Origin: Neorhizobium petrolearium
Lineage (GTDB): Bacteria > Pseudomonadota > Alphaproteobacteria > Rhizobiales > Rhizobiaceae
Assembly (NCBI RefSeq): GCF_017873175.1
Contig: NZ_JAGGJW010000010.1
Coordinates: 1-64,000, forward strand
Reading direction: 5' to 3'
DNA length: 64,000 nucleotides
The position numbers and the translations under genes were made by a program. Below the pieces are notes generated by a model. The model ran no database searches, had not been told where the DNA came from, and saw only the letters and a list, made by a program, of their open reading frames with translations. Of the stretch, positions 34,339 to 43,006 are shown in pieces; the first letter of the stretch is position 1, and every line of letters starts with the position of its first letter.

Positions 34339-34984
34339 GGACCTATGCGCTACCAAAATGGCTAGTCGACTTCGAATCCCGATGACGATCCCGCTTTCTC
34401 CTTGATCGGACGCCTTGAAGGTGAACGCCACAGGGACTGCTTTGTAAATTATGGTCGCAGATCCCGCCGATTTCTACCTCTACAATGCGGCGCGGAGCGG
34501 CAATGTGTCAGCGAGTCCACTCTTATCAAATGCGAGGCTTCAGCACCTCTGCGTGCCATGTCGGACCTTGAGCCGTGTCGGAAAGGCATCGCAAAACTTA
34601 AGGCGAGGCAGTCGTAGCCGGCCTGGATCCGGCGCTTCATGCTCAGGCTATTTTCGTCCAGAGGTTCATTGCCTCTGAACGCAGCTCGCGGTGATGGCGG
34701 GAGCAGATGTCGTGGCGAGGGATTTGGAGCAGGTTGCCGATCGAATCACAATGGTGAGGAAGCGTCGCAAATGTCGCTGTGATTTGAAGCAGCTCGATTC
34801 AAGCAGGCTCCGACTGCCGCATGTCCCTTGAGCTTGTGGTGCTCCCCGGCGGGCCGGTCCACTGAAACAAAAGCGAAATCGTAAGAAGGTGCCTCTCTGC
34901 CCTCGAAACAGCACACCAAACCCCAAGTCTCTTGACTGCCATGTTACATGTTACATATAAGGGCCGCATATTGGGAGGAGATGC
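34339..34984. other. 646-bp gap without an intact gene
   Basis: No open frame here has a convincing start, ribosome site or family signature. A minus-strand stretch around 34660-34800 (ELLQITATF, RHDICSRHHRELRSEAMNLW, then a stop) reads like the end of a lost gene but is not identifiable. A short hairpin (CAGAGG/CCTCTG, 34659-34677) lies in it. The right end carries the GntR promoter. Confidence 0.4.
34932..34961 (+). promoter_or_regulatory. promoter with ATGTTAC direct repeats before the GntR operon
   Basis: TTGACT (34932-34937) and TATAAG (34956-34961) are 18 nt apart. The spacer holds two adjacent copies of ATGTTAC (34941-34947, 34948-34954). A repressor bound there would block polymerase. 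The site is ~24 bp upstream of the GntR start at 34985, consistent with autoregulation. Confidence 0.5.
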
Positions 34985-35677
34985 ATGCGAGACTCGGATA
35001 GGTTGCGTTTGGAGCACCCGAAGGCGCTGACGTCGATGGTGACGGAGCGCCTGCGGCAGGCCATCATCGACGGTGACTTCCAGCTCGGCGAGAGCATGTC
35101 CGAAGACCAGTTGTCGGCGGTGTTCGGGGTGAGTCGGAGCCCTGTCCGGGAGGCGCTCAAAGCTCTGGAGTTTGAGGGCCTGGTGGAGGTTCGCCCCAAG
35201 AGAGGAAGCTTCATCTTCGCGCCCTCCATCGAGGACGTGGAAGAGCTCTGCGAGTTCCGGTTGATCGCGGAAACGCAGGCGGCGATTCTGTCCATGCGTC
35301 GAGCGCCGGATGCCTTTACCGGAGCTCTCGACAAGGCGACCGGCGCCATGCGCAATGCGCTTGAAGCCGGCGACGATCGTGGCTACGGGCGCGCAGATAC
35401 GGCCTTTCACAAGAACTTCTTCACCTTTTGCGGCAACCGTCTGGTGCAGGACGCCTATCAACTCGCGGAAGGGCGGATCGCGACCATCCGTACAATCCTG
35501 ACGGCTCCGAACAAGGAGCAGCGCGAGCTGAGCTTTTCCGAGCATTGCATGATTGCGGACGCGCTGCGCGAGCGAAATTGGGACCGTTTCCAGGAATTGA
35601 TGAGCGAACATGTTGGCCGCACGATGCGGGGCGTGCGCTCCATCCTTTCCCCGCCGTCGGCAGGAGGTTCGCGATGA
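34985..35677 (+). CDS. GntR-family (FCD) regulator of the TRAP/lyase operon
   Basis: A 230-residue regulator. The winged helix has MVTERLRQAIIDGDFQLGE and DQLSAVFGVSRSPVREALKALEFEGLV; the FCD domain follows, with AFHKNFFTFCGN and the late SEHCMIADALRERN helix. It is the first gene of the operon and its stop overlaps the next start (ATGA at 35674). It most likely represses the operon until a pathway acid binds. Confidence 0.92.
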   Translation: MRDSDRLRLEHPKALTSMVTERLRQAIIDGDFQLGESMSEDQLSAVFGVSRSPVREALKALEFEGLVEVRPKRGSFIFAPSIEDVEELCEFRLIAETQAAILSMRRAPDAFTGALDKATGAMRNALEAGDDRGYGRADTAFHKNFFTFCGNRLVQDAYQLAEGRIATIRTILTAPNKEQRELSFSEHCMIADALRERNWDRFQELMSEHVGRTMRGVRSILSPPSAGGSR

Positions 35678-36537
35678 ACAAAAATGCCCTGACGCTGCGC
35701 ACCCTCCTCTCGTCGGGCGAGATCGTCGCGGCACCCGGAGCTCCGGACTGCTTCACGGCTCGTCTCGTCGCAAGGGCAGGGTTCCCGGCCGTCTACATGA
35801 CGGGCTTCGGCGCCACGGCCATGCGGCTCGGTCAGCCAGATATCGGCCTCCTGACCCTGAGCGAGATGGCGGAGCACGCTCGGAACATGGTGCGGGCAGT
35901 CGATATTCCGGTGATCGCCGATGCAGATACGGGATATGGCGGGATATCGAACATCAAGCGCACGGTCGAGGAATATACGCAGGCGCGCGTGGCGGCACTG
36001 CATCTGGAGGACCAGGTTGCCCCCAAGCGCTGCGGCCAGCTCGCGGGGATCAAGCTGATCGATCCCATCGAAGCATCCCTTCGCCTGAAGGCGGCAGTCG
36101 AGGCGAAGGGCAAGGACCCGCTGTTGATGATCGGCCGCACTGACGCCCTGCCTGCGCTGGGCGCCGCTGAAGCGATCGATCGCGCGAAACGCTATCAGGA
36201 CGCCGGTGTCGATCTGGTTTTCGTAGATGGCATCAAGACGATCGCGGAGGTCGAGGCGGTCGCACGCGGTCTGGAAGGACCGAAGGTCGTCTCGATCGTC
36301 GACGGCAACGAGACCACCGGACTGAGTCGCGAGGACCTTCAGGCCATGGGATTTTCCATGGTTTTCTATGCGGTAACTACCCTGTTTGCTGCCGCCCGGG
36401 CTGCGGCGGATGCGCTGACACACCTGAAGGCAGCCGGCACACCGGCCGGCGGTCCCGCATCGATGAGCTATGCCGATTTCTCCGGCGTGGTCGGGCTGGC
36501 CGATCATCAGGCGCTTGGTGACAGGTTCGGATCATGA
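35674..36537 (+). CDS. isocitrate lyase/PEP mutase-family lyase
   Basis: A 287-residue TIM-barrel enzyme. Signatures are PGAPDCFTARLVARAGFPAVYMTGFG, VIADADTGYGG for metal binding, AALHLEDQVAPKRCGQLAG with the active-site cysteine loop, and IGRTDALPALG. The family includes methylisocitrate lyase, dimethylmalate lyase, oxaloacetate decarboxylase and PEP mutase. KRCGQLAG resembles the lyase/decarboxylase branch. The start at 35674 overlaps the GntR stop and has AGGAGG. It likely cleaves a 2-hydroxy or 2-oxo acid made downstream of TRAP uptake. Confidence 0.85.
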   Translation: MNKNALTLRTLLSSGEIVAAPGAPDCFTARLVARAGFPAVYMTGFGATAMRLGQPDIGLLTLSEMAEHARNMVRAVDIPVIADADTGYGGISNIKRTVEEYTQARVAALHLEDQVAPKRCGQLAGIKLIDPIEASLRLKAAVEAKGKDPLLMIGRTDALPALGAAEAIDRAKRYQDAGVDLVFVDGIKTIAEVEAVARGLEGPKVVSIVDGNETTGLSREDLQAMGFSMVFYAVTTLFAAARAAADALTHLKAAGTPAGGPASMSYADFSGVVGLADHQALGDRFGS

Positions 36538-37259
36538 GCGAGGCGAGCGTCATCATCACGGGCGCGGCGCGCGGGATCGGTCTTGCCATCGCACGGGACG
36601 TTGTGAAGCGCGGTCAACGGGCGGTCCTTCTGGATCGTGACAACCCCTTACTGGATACCGCGCTGGAATCTCTTGGCCCGCTCGCGCGCGGCCTGGTCGT
36701 GGACATGTCCGAGGCGGACGCGGTCGGTCTGGCGATCAATGAGCTGACCGGTGAGTGGGCGCCGACGCACCTGGTCAACAACGCTGGAATTCTCGGGCGA
36801 AAGATGTCCTTCCACGAGATGGACCCGGATGAGATCGACCGGGTACTGGCTGTCAATCTGCGGAGCGTGCTGCTCGCCACCTCCGCATTTCTGCGGGCAC
36901 GGCGTCCTTTGCAGTCTGCCGCGATCGTCAACATGACATCGATCGCGGGTGTCAACGGCGGGGCGCCGGGGCTGTCGGTCTATGGCGCTACCAAGGGTGC
37001 CATTCTTGCGCTGACCCGCGCCATGGCCCGGGATCTTGCGCCGGAGATCCGTGTCAACGCGATAGCCCCCGGCATCATCGCGACAGACATGCAGAAGGGA
37101 GTCTTTGCCTCGGAGGCGGCTCTGCAGGAAGTGGTGACAGCAATCCCGCAGAAAAGGCTCGGTTCCCCGGATGACGTCGCCGAGGCGGCCGGCTGGCTGC
37201 TCTTCGGCGCGCACTACACCACGGGCGAGATGATCCGGGTCGCGGGAGGACGGATATGA
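36534..37259 (+). CDS. SDR-family oxidoreductase
   Basis: A 241-residue classical SDR. It has TGAARGIGLAIARD (about 9-22), an acidic residue after the second strand (VLLDRDNP, suggesting NAD), NNAGILG, MTSIAGVNGG with the catalytic Ser, and SVYGATKGAI with Tyr-x3-Lys. It overlaps both neighbours by 4 nt (ATGA). It probably oxidises a hydroxy group of the imported acid. Confidence 0.9.
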   Translation: MSEASVIITGAARGIGLAIARDVVKRGQRAVLLDRDNPLLDTALESLGPLARGLVVDMSEADAVGLAINELTGEWAPTHLVNNAGILGRKMSFHEMDPDEIDRVLAVNLRSVLLATSAFLRARRPLQSAAIVNMTSIAGVNGGAPGLSVYGATKGAILALTRAMARDLAPEIRVNAIAPGIIATDMQKGVFASEAALQEVVTAIPQKRLGSPDDVAEAAGWLLFGAHYTTGEMIRVAGGRI

Positions 37260-37759
37260 AACAGGCTGTGGATGTGATGTTCAGGGCACTGGACTGGCTG
37301 CTGGTTCTGCTTCTGGCCGGCATGACGATCATGGTGTTCGGCAATGTCGTGCTGCGCTACGGCTTCAGGTCGGGTATCGACATTTCGGAAGAGATGTCGC
37401 GGTTCTTCTTCGTCTGGCTGATCTTTCTCGGATCGATCTCTGCGATGCGACGCAACCTCCATATGGGCTTTGATCTTCTTGTCATCTCGGTCGGGCCCCG
37501 AACACGACGCAGCCTTCTTGCGATCGCCAACGCGCTGGTCCTCGGCTGCTGCGTTCTGATCCTCGTCGGCACGATCATGCAGTGGAAGGTGAACTCCACG
37601 AATATTGCACCCGTCAGCGGGTTGCCTATGACCTGGCTGTTCGGCGTTGCACTGCCGATGAGTCTTTTCGTGGGCATCATGGCCGCTTTCCGCTTCGTCG
37701 GCTATATCACCGGCCGGCTCGAGAATGTGCCGCAGGCCAATGCGGAGCTTCACGAATGA
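37256..37759 (+). CDS. TRAP transporter small membrane subunit (DctQ)
   Basis: A 167-residue protein with four membrane helices. DctQ landmarks are VVLRYGFRSGIDISEEMSRFFFVWLIFLGSI split over residues ~30-62 and the conserved MRRNLHMGFD. It overlaps the SDR and DctM genes by 4 nt. It partners DctM in sodium-driven uptake of organic acids. Confidence 0.9.
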   Translation: MKQAVDVMFRALDWLLVLLLAGMTIMVFGNVVLRYGFRSGIDISEEMSRFFFVWLIFLGSISAMRRNLHMGFDLLVISVGPRTRRSLLAIANALVLGCCVLILVGTIMQWKVNSTNIAPVSGLPMTWLFGVALPMSLFVGIMAAFRFVGYITGRLENVPQANAELHE

Positions 37760-39033
37760 CACTCGTCATCTTCCTCTTCACGCTGGCCGCAACCCTTGCC
37801 ACCGGCGTACCGGTCGCCTTCGCACTGATCATCTGCGCGGTCACCATGGGCCTCGCGCTCGACATGTTCGATCCGCAGATCATCACCCAGCGGCTGGTCG
37901 TCGGTGCCAACAGCTTTGCGCTGCTTGCCATTCCGTTTTTCCTTGTAGCCGGCGAACTCATGAATGCGGGCGGCATGTCGAAGCGGATCATCGCCTTTGC
38001 CATGGCCTTTGTCGGACACCTGCGCGGCGGCCTTGGCGTGGTGGCGATCTTCGCGTCCATCATTCTCGCCTCCCTTTCGGGCTCGGCCGCCGCCGATACG
38101 GCGGCGCTGATCGCCATCCTACTGCCGATGAGGCGCGCAGCCGGCCATGACGAGGCGCGCGCTGTGGGCCTCATGGCATCGGGCGGTATCATCGCCCCCA
38201 TCATTCCACCCTCGATCGCCTATATCATCCTCGGCGTCGCGACCAATCTGTCGATCAGCCAGCTGTTCATGGCAGGCATCGTTCCCGGCGTGATGATGGG
38301 TCTCGGCGCCCTGATCGCTTGGATCGTCGTTGCCCGTCGTGACAACGTCGCGCCACTGCCGCGGCAGAGCTGGTCGCAACGTGTCCGCGTCACCTACGAG
38401 GCGCTCTGGTCGCTCGGGCTGCCTGTCATCATCCTCGGCGGCATTCGCTTCGGGGTTGTCACCCCAACCGAGGCGGCCGTGGTGGCGGCCGTCTACGCCC
38501 TCTTCGTCGGGCTCTTCATCTATCGGGAACTGAAGATCAGTCAGCTGTTCGAGGCCTTCCGCAATGCGGCGATGACCACGGCCGTTGTCATGCTGCTCGC
38601 CGCCGCGGCCCTTGCAACCTCCTGGTTCATCTCCATCGCGGACCTTTCGGGTATCGTGCTCGATCTGGTGGAGCCGCTCGTCGAGCATCCCAAGCTGCTG
38701 ATGTTCGTCATCGTGCTGCTGGTGCTGGCCGTGGGCACCGCGCTGGATATGGGCCCCACCATCCTGATCCTCGCACCGGTGTTGTTGCCGGTCGTCACCG
38801 CAGCGGGCATAGATCCCATCTATTTCGGCGTGCTCTTCGTCATCAACAACGCGATCGGGCTCGTAACCCCGCCCGTCGGCATTGTTCTATCCGTGGCATC
38901 GGGCGTTTCTCAGGTCCCGATGCACCGCGTCATAGTCGGAGCCCTTCCGTTCCTGTGCGCCCAGATTTTCGTGATGTTCCTGCTCGTGATGTTTCCCGAG
39001 CTGGTTCTGACGCCAATGGCGTGGTTGCGCTGA
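37756..39033 (+). CDS. TRAP transporter large membrane subunit (DctM)
   Basis: A 425-residue transport subunit with about 12 membrane segments. LLAIPFFLVAGELMNAGGMSKRI, LASLSGSAAADTAAL, IIPPSIAYIILG and GLVTPPVGIVLSVASGV are signature regions of DctM. The start is set at 37756 (ATGA overlap with DctQ); the longer frame from 37582 is not real. Confidence 0.93.
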   Translation: MTLVIFLFTLAATLATGVPVAFALIICAVTMGLALDMFDPQIITQRLVVGANSFALLAIPFFLVAGELMNAGGMSKRIIAFAMAFVGHLRGGLGVVAIFASIILASLSGSAAADTAALIAILLPMRRAAGHDEARAVGLMASGGIIAPIIPPSIAYIILGVATNLSISQLFMAGIVPGVMMGLGALIAWIVVARRDNVAPLPRQSWSQRVRVTYEALWSLGLPVIILGGIRFGVVTPTEAAVVAAVYALFVGLFIYRELKISQLFEAFRNAAMTTAVVMLLAAAALATSWFISIADLSGIVLDLVEPLVEHPKLLMFVIVLLVLAVGTALDMGPTILILAPVLLPVVTAAGIDPIYFGVLFVINNAIGLVTPPVGIVLSVASGVSQVPMHRVIVGALPFLCAQIFVMFLLVMFPELVLTPMAWLR

Positions 39034-39080
39034 CAGCCACGACCAACCAACCTGTCGTTTCAATGGGAGGAAATGCTGAA

Positions 39081-40097
39081 ATGAAACGCTCTGCCAATCT
39101 TATCGCCGCGTCCGTGCTGGCGATTGCAACCGTCCTGTCGGCGATGCCCGCCAGTGCCAAATATAACGCACGGACCTTCAAGGTGTCGAATGGCGCAGCC
39201 GAAGATCACCCCGTGTCGGCGGGCGTCAAGGGCATGTCGGCCTGTATGGAGAAGGCATCGGACGGAAAGATGAAGCTTCGCGGCTTCTACAATGGCCAAT
39301 TGGGAGATGATGCCGAAGCGACCCAGTCGGTGCGATCCGGTTCGATCGAGATGGTTGTGACCGGAGCCGCCGCCATCGGCGGTATCGAACCGGCCATGAG
39401 CGCTTTCGAACTGCCGTTCCTGTTTGCCAATGACGCAGAAGTCGACGCAATCATGACCGGCCCTTACTTCGACTATGTCGCGGCGAAAATGCCGGCACAT
39501 GGCCTCGTACTCCTCTCGATCTGGGAAAACGGGTTCCGCAACTCGACAAATTCCAAGCATCCGATCAAGGCCGTCGCCGATTTCCAAGGCCTGAATTTCA
39601 GGGTGATGCAGAACAACATCTTCCTCGACACCTTCCGCCGGCTAGGGGCCAATCCCGTGCCGATGGCTTTCGGGGAGGTTTTCACGGCCCTGGAGACCAA
39701 GGCCGTGGACGGCCAGGAAAATCCGTTGCCGCTGATCGAGGCGAGCCGCTTCTACGAGGTCCAGAAATACCTGACGCTGACCCGCCATGCCTATTCACCG
39801 ACGCCCGTACTGATTTCCAAGATGGTGTGGGACAAGTTGAACGCCGATGAACAGGCCCTGCTTGAAAAATGCGCGCAGGAAGGCCGCGTGGCCCAGATCG
39901 CACGCTCCCGTGAAGCGGTGAACGAAGCGCTCGAAAAGCTGAGGTCGGCAGGCATGGAAGTGTCGGAGCTGCCGGCGAACGAGATGACGAAGCTGCGCGA
40001 GATCGTGGCACCTGTCTACGAAGCCGCATTGCCCACCATCGGCGAGGAAAACTACAACAAGATGACGACGGAGCTCAAGGTCATTCGCGGTCACTGA
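39081..40097 (+). CDS. TRAP transporter substrate-binding protein (DctP)
   Basis: A 338-residue periplasmic protein with a signal peptide (KRSANLIAASVLAIATVLS, cleavage near SAK). Conserved regions are GQLGDDAEATQSVRSGSIEMV, FELPFLFAND, FRVMQNNIFLDTFRRLGANPVPMAFGEVFTALETKAVDGQENPL split over ~180-222; the arginine in FRVMQ is the usual carboxylate anchor. ATG 39081 follows GGGAGG. It captures the organic acid for DctQM. Confidence 0.92.
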   Translation: MKRSANLIAASVLAIATVLSAMPASAKYNARTFKVSNGAAEDHPVSAGVKGMSACMEKASDGKMKLRGFYNGQLGDDAEATQSVRSGSIEMVVTGAAAIGGIEPAMSAFELPFLFANDAEVDAIMTGPYFDYVAAKMPAHGLVLLSIWENGFRNSTNSKHPIKAVADFQGLNFRVMQNNIFLDTFRRLGANPVPMAFGEVFTALETKAVDGQENPLPLIEASRFYEVQKYLTLTRHAYSPTPVLISKMVWDKLNADEQALLEKCAQEGRVAQIARSREAVNEALEKLRSAGMEVSELPANEMTKLREIVAPVYEAALPTIGEENYNKMTTELKVIRGH

Positions 40098-40106
40098 TCC
40101 ACTCAA

Positions 40107-40134
40107 GGCGCCGCCGCTTTGATGCGGCGGCGCC
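40107..40134 (+). terminator. 11-bp GC hairpin after dctP
   Basis: GGCGCCGCCGC (40107-40117) and GCGGCGGCGCC (40124-40134) form a perfect stem with a 6-nt loop, 10 nt after the DctP stop. There is no U tract, so partial termination or mRNA stabilisation before the dehydrogenase gene is likely. Confidence 0.55.
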
Positions 40135-40156
40135 TCCACCCAACCAGGTAAATCGA

Positions 40157-41578
40157 ATGGCCGAGCTTTCGCCCCAACAGACCGCATGCCTCGCCGCTCT
40201 TGCGGCACATTTTTCCCCAGCAACCTGCCTTGCTGGCGAAGACGTTCCGATCCGCAACGAGGCGGATACCAGCTTTCTGCCGAGAACGAGGCCGATCGCG
40301 CTGGTGCGGCCCGATACCCCCCAAGGCGTGGCCGACGCCGTGCGAATCTGCGCAGCTCATGGCGTGGCAATCGTCCCCCAGGGAGGATTGACCGGGCTCG
40401 CGGGTGGGGCTCATCCCGTACCTGGCGCAGTTGCAATCTCGGTGGAGCGGCTGAGCGGCATCGAGGAGATCGATGCAGCGGCGGCGACCATGACGGTCAG
40501 GGCCGGGACGCCCCTTGAGGTGATACAACAATCCGCGCTTGACGCTGGTTTTTTTGTCCCCCTCGACCTTGGAGCACGCGGCAGCTGCCTTATCGGCGGC
40601 AATCTCGCGACGAATGCCGGGGGAAACCGGGTTATCCGCTACGGCATGACGCGGGACATGGTGCTGGGGCTGGAATATGTGCTTGCCGACGGAACCCTCG
40701 TCACCGGCCTTAACAAGATGATCAAGAACAATGCCGGCTACGACCTGAAGCAGCTCTTCATCGGCTCCGAGGGCACCTTGGGCATCATAACTAGGGTGGT
40801 TCTGCGCCTCCAGCCGCGTCCGGGTTGCACGCTGGCCGCGCTTTGCGGCGTCGGTAGCTATGACGATGTCGTCTCCCTTCTGGGGGCCGCGCGGCGTGGC
40901 CTCGGCCCGCTTCTCTCCGCTTTTGAGGTGATGTGGCCGGATTACTGGAAGGAAGCTACCGAAACGGTCACCGGGGTGCGCAAGCCCATTGAGGGTCAGC
41001 ACGCCTTCTATGTGCTGATCGAGGCCCAAGGCCTCTCGGAGGATATTGACGGCCCGCGGTTCATGGGGTGGTTGGAAAACCAGTTTGAAGCGGGCCTTAT
41101 CGAGGACGCAGCGATCGCGCAGAGCATGGCGGATGTTGCAATGTTCTGGCGCACGCGCGACGCCGCCGGCGAATTCCAGACCATTCTCGGGCCGCATGTC
41201 GCCTTCGACATCGGCCTGCCCGTCTCACGGATGGACGCCTTCGCCCGGACCTGCCGTCAGCGGCTGGCGGATGCCATTCCCGACATACTGTCGGTCTATT
41301 ACGGACATATCGGCGACGGCAATATCCATATCGTGGCGCTACAACGGGGAGCCTCTCCGCAGCCGGCCGCACAGATCTCCCGCGTCGTCTACGAGACCGT
41401 CCGGGAATTCGACGGAACAATATCGGCCGAACACGGCATCGGGACGGTGAAGAAACCCTATCTCGGCTATACTCGTTCGCCCGAGGAAATGGCGCTGATG
41501 GCCCGCATCAAGGCGGCCCTCGATCCCAAAGGCATCCTCAATCCCGGCAAGGTCTTCGATCTTCCATCCGCGCCATAA
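40157..41578 (+). CDS. FAD-linked 2-hydroxyacid dehydrogenase (GlcD/D-LDH type)
   Basis: A 473-residue flavoprotein. The FAD-binding PCMH domain covers ~40-215, with VAIVPQGGLTGLAGGAHP, GGNLATNAGGNRVIRYGMTRDMVLGLEYV (two parts) and NNAGYDLKQLFIGSEGTLGIIT. The C-terminal domain has the metal/substrate region YYGHIGDGNIHI and AEHGIGTVKKPYL. These are marks of D-lactate, D-2-hydroxyglutarate and glycolate dehydrogenases. It is downstream of the TRAP genes and probably oxidises a D-2-hydroxyacid in the same pathway. Confidence 0.9.
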   Translation: MAELSPQQTACLAALAAHFSPATCLAGEDVPIRNEADTSFLPRTRPIALVRPDTPQGVADAVRICAAHGVAIVPQGGLTGLAGGAHPVPGAVAISVERLSGIEEIDAAAATMTVRAGTPLEVIQQSALDAGFFVPLDLGARGSCLIGGNLATNAGGNRVIRYGMTRDMVLGLEYVLADGTLVTGLNKMIKNNAGYDLKQLFIGSEGTLGIITRVVLRLQPRPGCTLAALCGVGSYDDVVSLLGAARRGLGPLLSAFEVMWPDYWKEATETVTGVRKPIEGQHAFYVLIEAQGLSEDIDGPRFMGWLENQFEAGLIEDAAIAQSMADVAMFWRTRDAAGEFQTILGPHVAFDIGLPVSRMDAFARTCRQRLADAIPDILSVYYGHIGDGNIHIVALQRGASPQPAAQISRVVYETVREFDGTISAEHGIGTVKKPYLGYTRSPEEMALMARIKAALDPKGILNPGKVFDLPSAP

Positions 41579-41600
41579 CCCGTCCGACAAGGAGGCTCCT

Positions 41601-42410
41601 GTGAATAGAATAAAGCAACGTCTGCTTTCCGGCGAATTCGTCACGGCCGCATGGGCCGAGATGGGCTCTCCCGACAATGCGGAAGCCATGGTCCGAAACG
41701 GATGGTCGGTCATCCTCATCGACGGCGAACATGGCATAGGTGACCTGGAACAATGGGTCGCCGTTGCGCGCGCAGTGGAGGCCGCTGGTGGCCAGGTTAT
41801 CCTGCGCGTCCCCAATGCAGAGCAATGGATGCTCAATCGCGCGCTCGACCGTGGTTTCCAGTCAATCCTGGTTCCGCGCGTCAATTCGGCCGCAGAGGCA
41901 CGGTCCATTGCCGACTTCTGTCGTTATCCGCCCCATGGCAGCCGCGGTTATGCAGCGCCGATTGTCCGCGCCTCCGGCTTTGGCGCAAGGCAACGCTATG
42001 CATTGGAGGAGGCGCATGAAGAACTGTTGCTGATGATCCAGTGCGAACACGTCGATGCCGTCGAGAATATCGGCGAGATCGCAAGCGTACCCGGCATCGA
42101 CGCGATATTCATCGGTCCAAACGATCTTTCCGGCTCGGCCAATCATCTGGAACGCATGCTGGAGCCCTTGCCCCAGGCCCTGATCAAGAAGGTCGAGGAC
42201 GAATGCGCTCGGCAGAACAGGATGCTGGCGACGATCGTCGGTGCGGGGCGAAGCTGGGGCGACCTCCGCGCGCTCGGCTATCGTCTCGTGATCGGACCCA
42301 ATGACGTCTCTCTGATCGTCAACGGCGCACGACAAGCCGCAAGTGAGCGGGACGAGATGCTGGGCATCACGGGCGCACCGGCGGAGGGAGCACCGATCTC
42401 GCGCTACTAA
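41601..42410 (+). CDS. HpcH/HpaI-family aldolase
   Basis: A 269-residue class II (metal-dependent) aldolase. Conserved parts are AWAEMGSPDNAEAM, VILIDGEHGIGDLEQW (metal/base region), LVPRVNSAAEARSI and CEHVDAVENIGEIASVPGIDAIFIGPNDLSGS split over ~148-178. Relatives cleave 4-hydroxy-2-oxo acids to pyruvate and an aldehyde. AAGGAGG precedes the start. It closes the lyase-TRAP-dehydrogenase operon; its stop runs straight into a (GA)10 repeat. Confidence 0.9.
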   Translation: MNRIKQRLLSGEFVTAAWAEMGSPDNAEAMVRNGWSVILIDGEHGIGDLEQWVAVARAVEAAGGQVILRVPNAEQWMLNRALDRGFQSILVPRVNSAAEARSIADFCRYPPHGSRGYAAPIVRASGFGARQRYALEEAHEELLLMIQCEHVDAVENIGEIASVPGIDAIFIGPNDLSGSANHLERMLEPLPQALIKKVEDECARQNRMLATIVGAGRSWGDLRALGYRLVIGPNDVSLIVNGARQAASERDEMLGITGAPAEGAPISRY

Positions 42411-42430
42411 GAGAGAGAGAGAGAGAGAGA
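42411..42430. repeat. (GA)10 dinucleotide repeat
   Basis: Ten GA units begin immediately after the aldolase stop codon and end 20 nt before the ATG of the broken quiC copy. The tract is purine-rich and could act as a ribosome-binding region. Slippage would alter its length but not a reading frame. Confidence 0.9.
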
Positions 42431-42450
42431 CGCTTGCCGGGAGTGGAAAG

Positions 42451-42801
42451 ATGAAGACGTCGATAGCAACGGTTTCGATCAGCGGAGATCTGCCTGCCAA
42501 GCTCTTAGCCATTGCCGGCGCCGGTTTCGATGCGGTGGAGATCTTCGAGAACGACTTTCTCGCCTTTGACGGAAGCCCGCGCGATGTCGGCCGCTTGGTG
42601 CGCGATTTCGGGCTGGAGATCAGCCTCTTCCAGCCATTCCGCGGCTTTGAGGGTATGCCGGAGCCGCACCGCACCCGCACCTTTGATCGGGCCTAGCGCA
42701 AGTTCGACGTGATGCAGGAACTTGGCACCGATCTCGTTCTGGTCTGCTCCAACGGCTATCCGGTCTCGCTCTCGACCAATCGTCCGCGCTCAGCCGATAT
42801 T
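42451..42801 (+). pseudogene. truncated copy of quiC (3-dehydroshikimate dehydratase)
   Basis: The first 81 codons match the intact quiC at 61999 at 68 of 81 positions by my count, including MKTSIATVSISG and ENDFLAFDGSPRDVGR. Codon 82, Glu (GAA) in the intact gene, is TAG here (42694-42696). Homology continues past the stop (RKFDVMQELGTDLVLVCSN) and fades near 42800. More than 500 C-terminal codons, including all four metal ligands, are missing. It is a dead duplicate left by recombination; a short 81-residue product could still be made. Confidence 0.88.
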
Positions 42802-43006
42802 ATCGCAAGCCGTCTGCACTGGCGCCACCAGTTGTGCGGAAAGTTCCGACCGTTTTGTCTCCAGTTGATCGAGAACGTCGAGGGCAGCGAGACCTCATAC
42901 GCCGCCGCACCACGTCCTTGCGTTCCCGGAATCGGGCGGATCGCGTGTTCACGGCGAGATTCCTGTTGACATATGATATATCGTAATCATTTTCTCGCGG
43001 CGTCAG
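42802..43006. promoter_or_regulatory. gene debris and promoter region before the DMT transporter
   Basis: After the quiC homology ends, about 150 bp of unrelated sequence follows with no identifiable gene. A minus-strand frame ending LDQLETKRSELSAQLVAPVQ may be a scrap of another gene. An AT-rich segment at 42965-42990 then carries a TGATATATCG operator-like site. Confidence 0.4.
42974..42983. promoter_or_regulatory. GntR-regulon operator variant TGATATATCG
   Basis: One mismatch from the perfect palindrome TGATATATCA found three times to the right. It lies about 25 bp before the DMT transporter gene. Confidence 0.5.
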
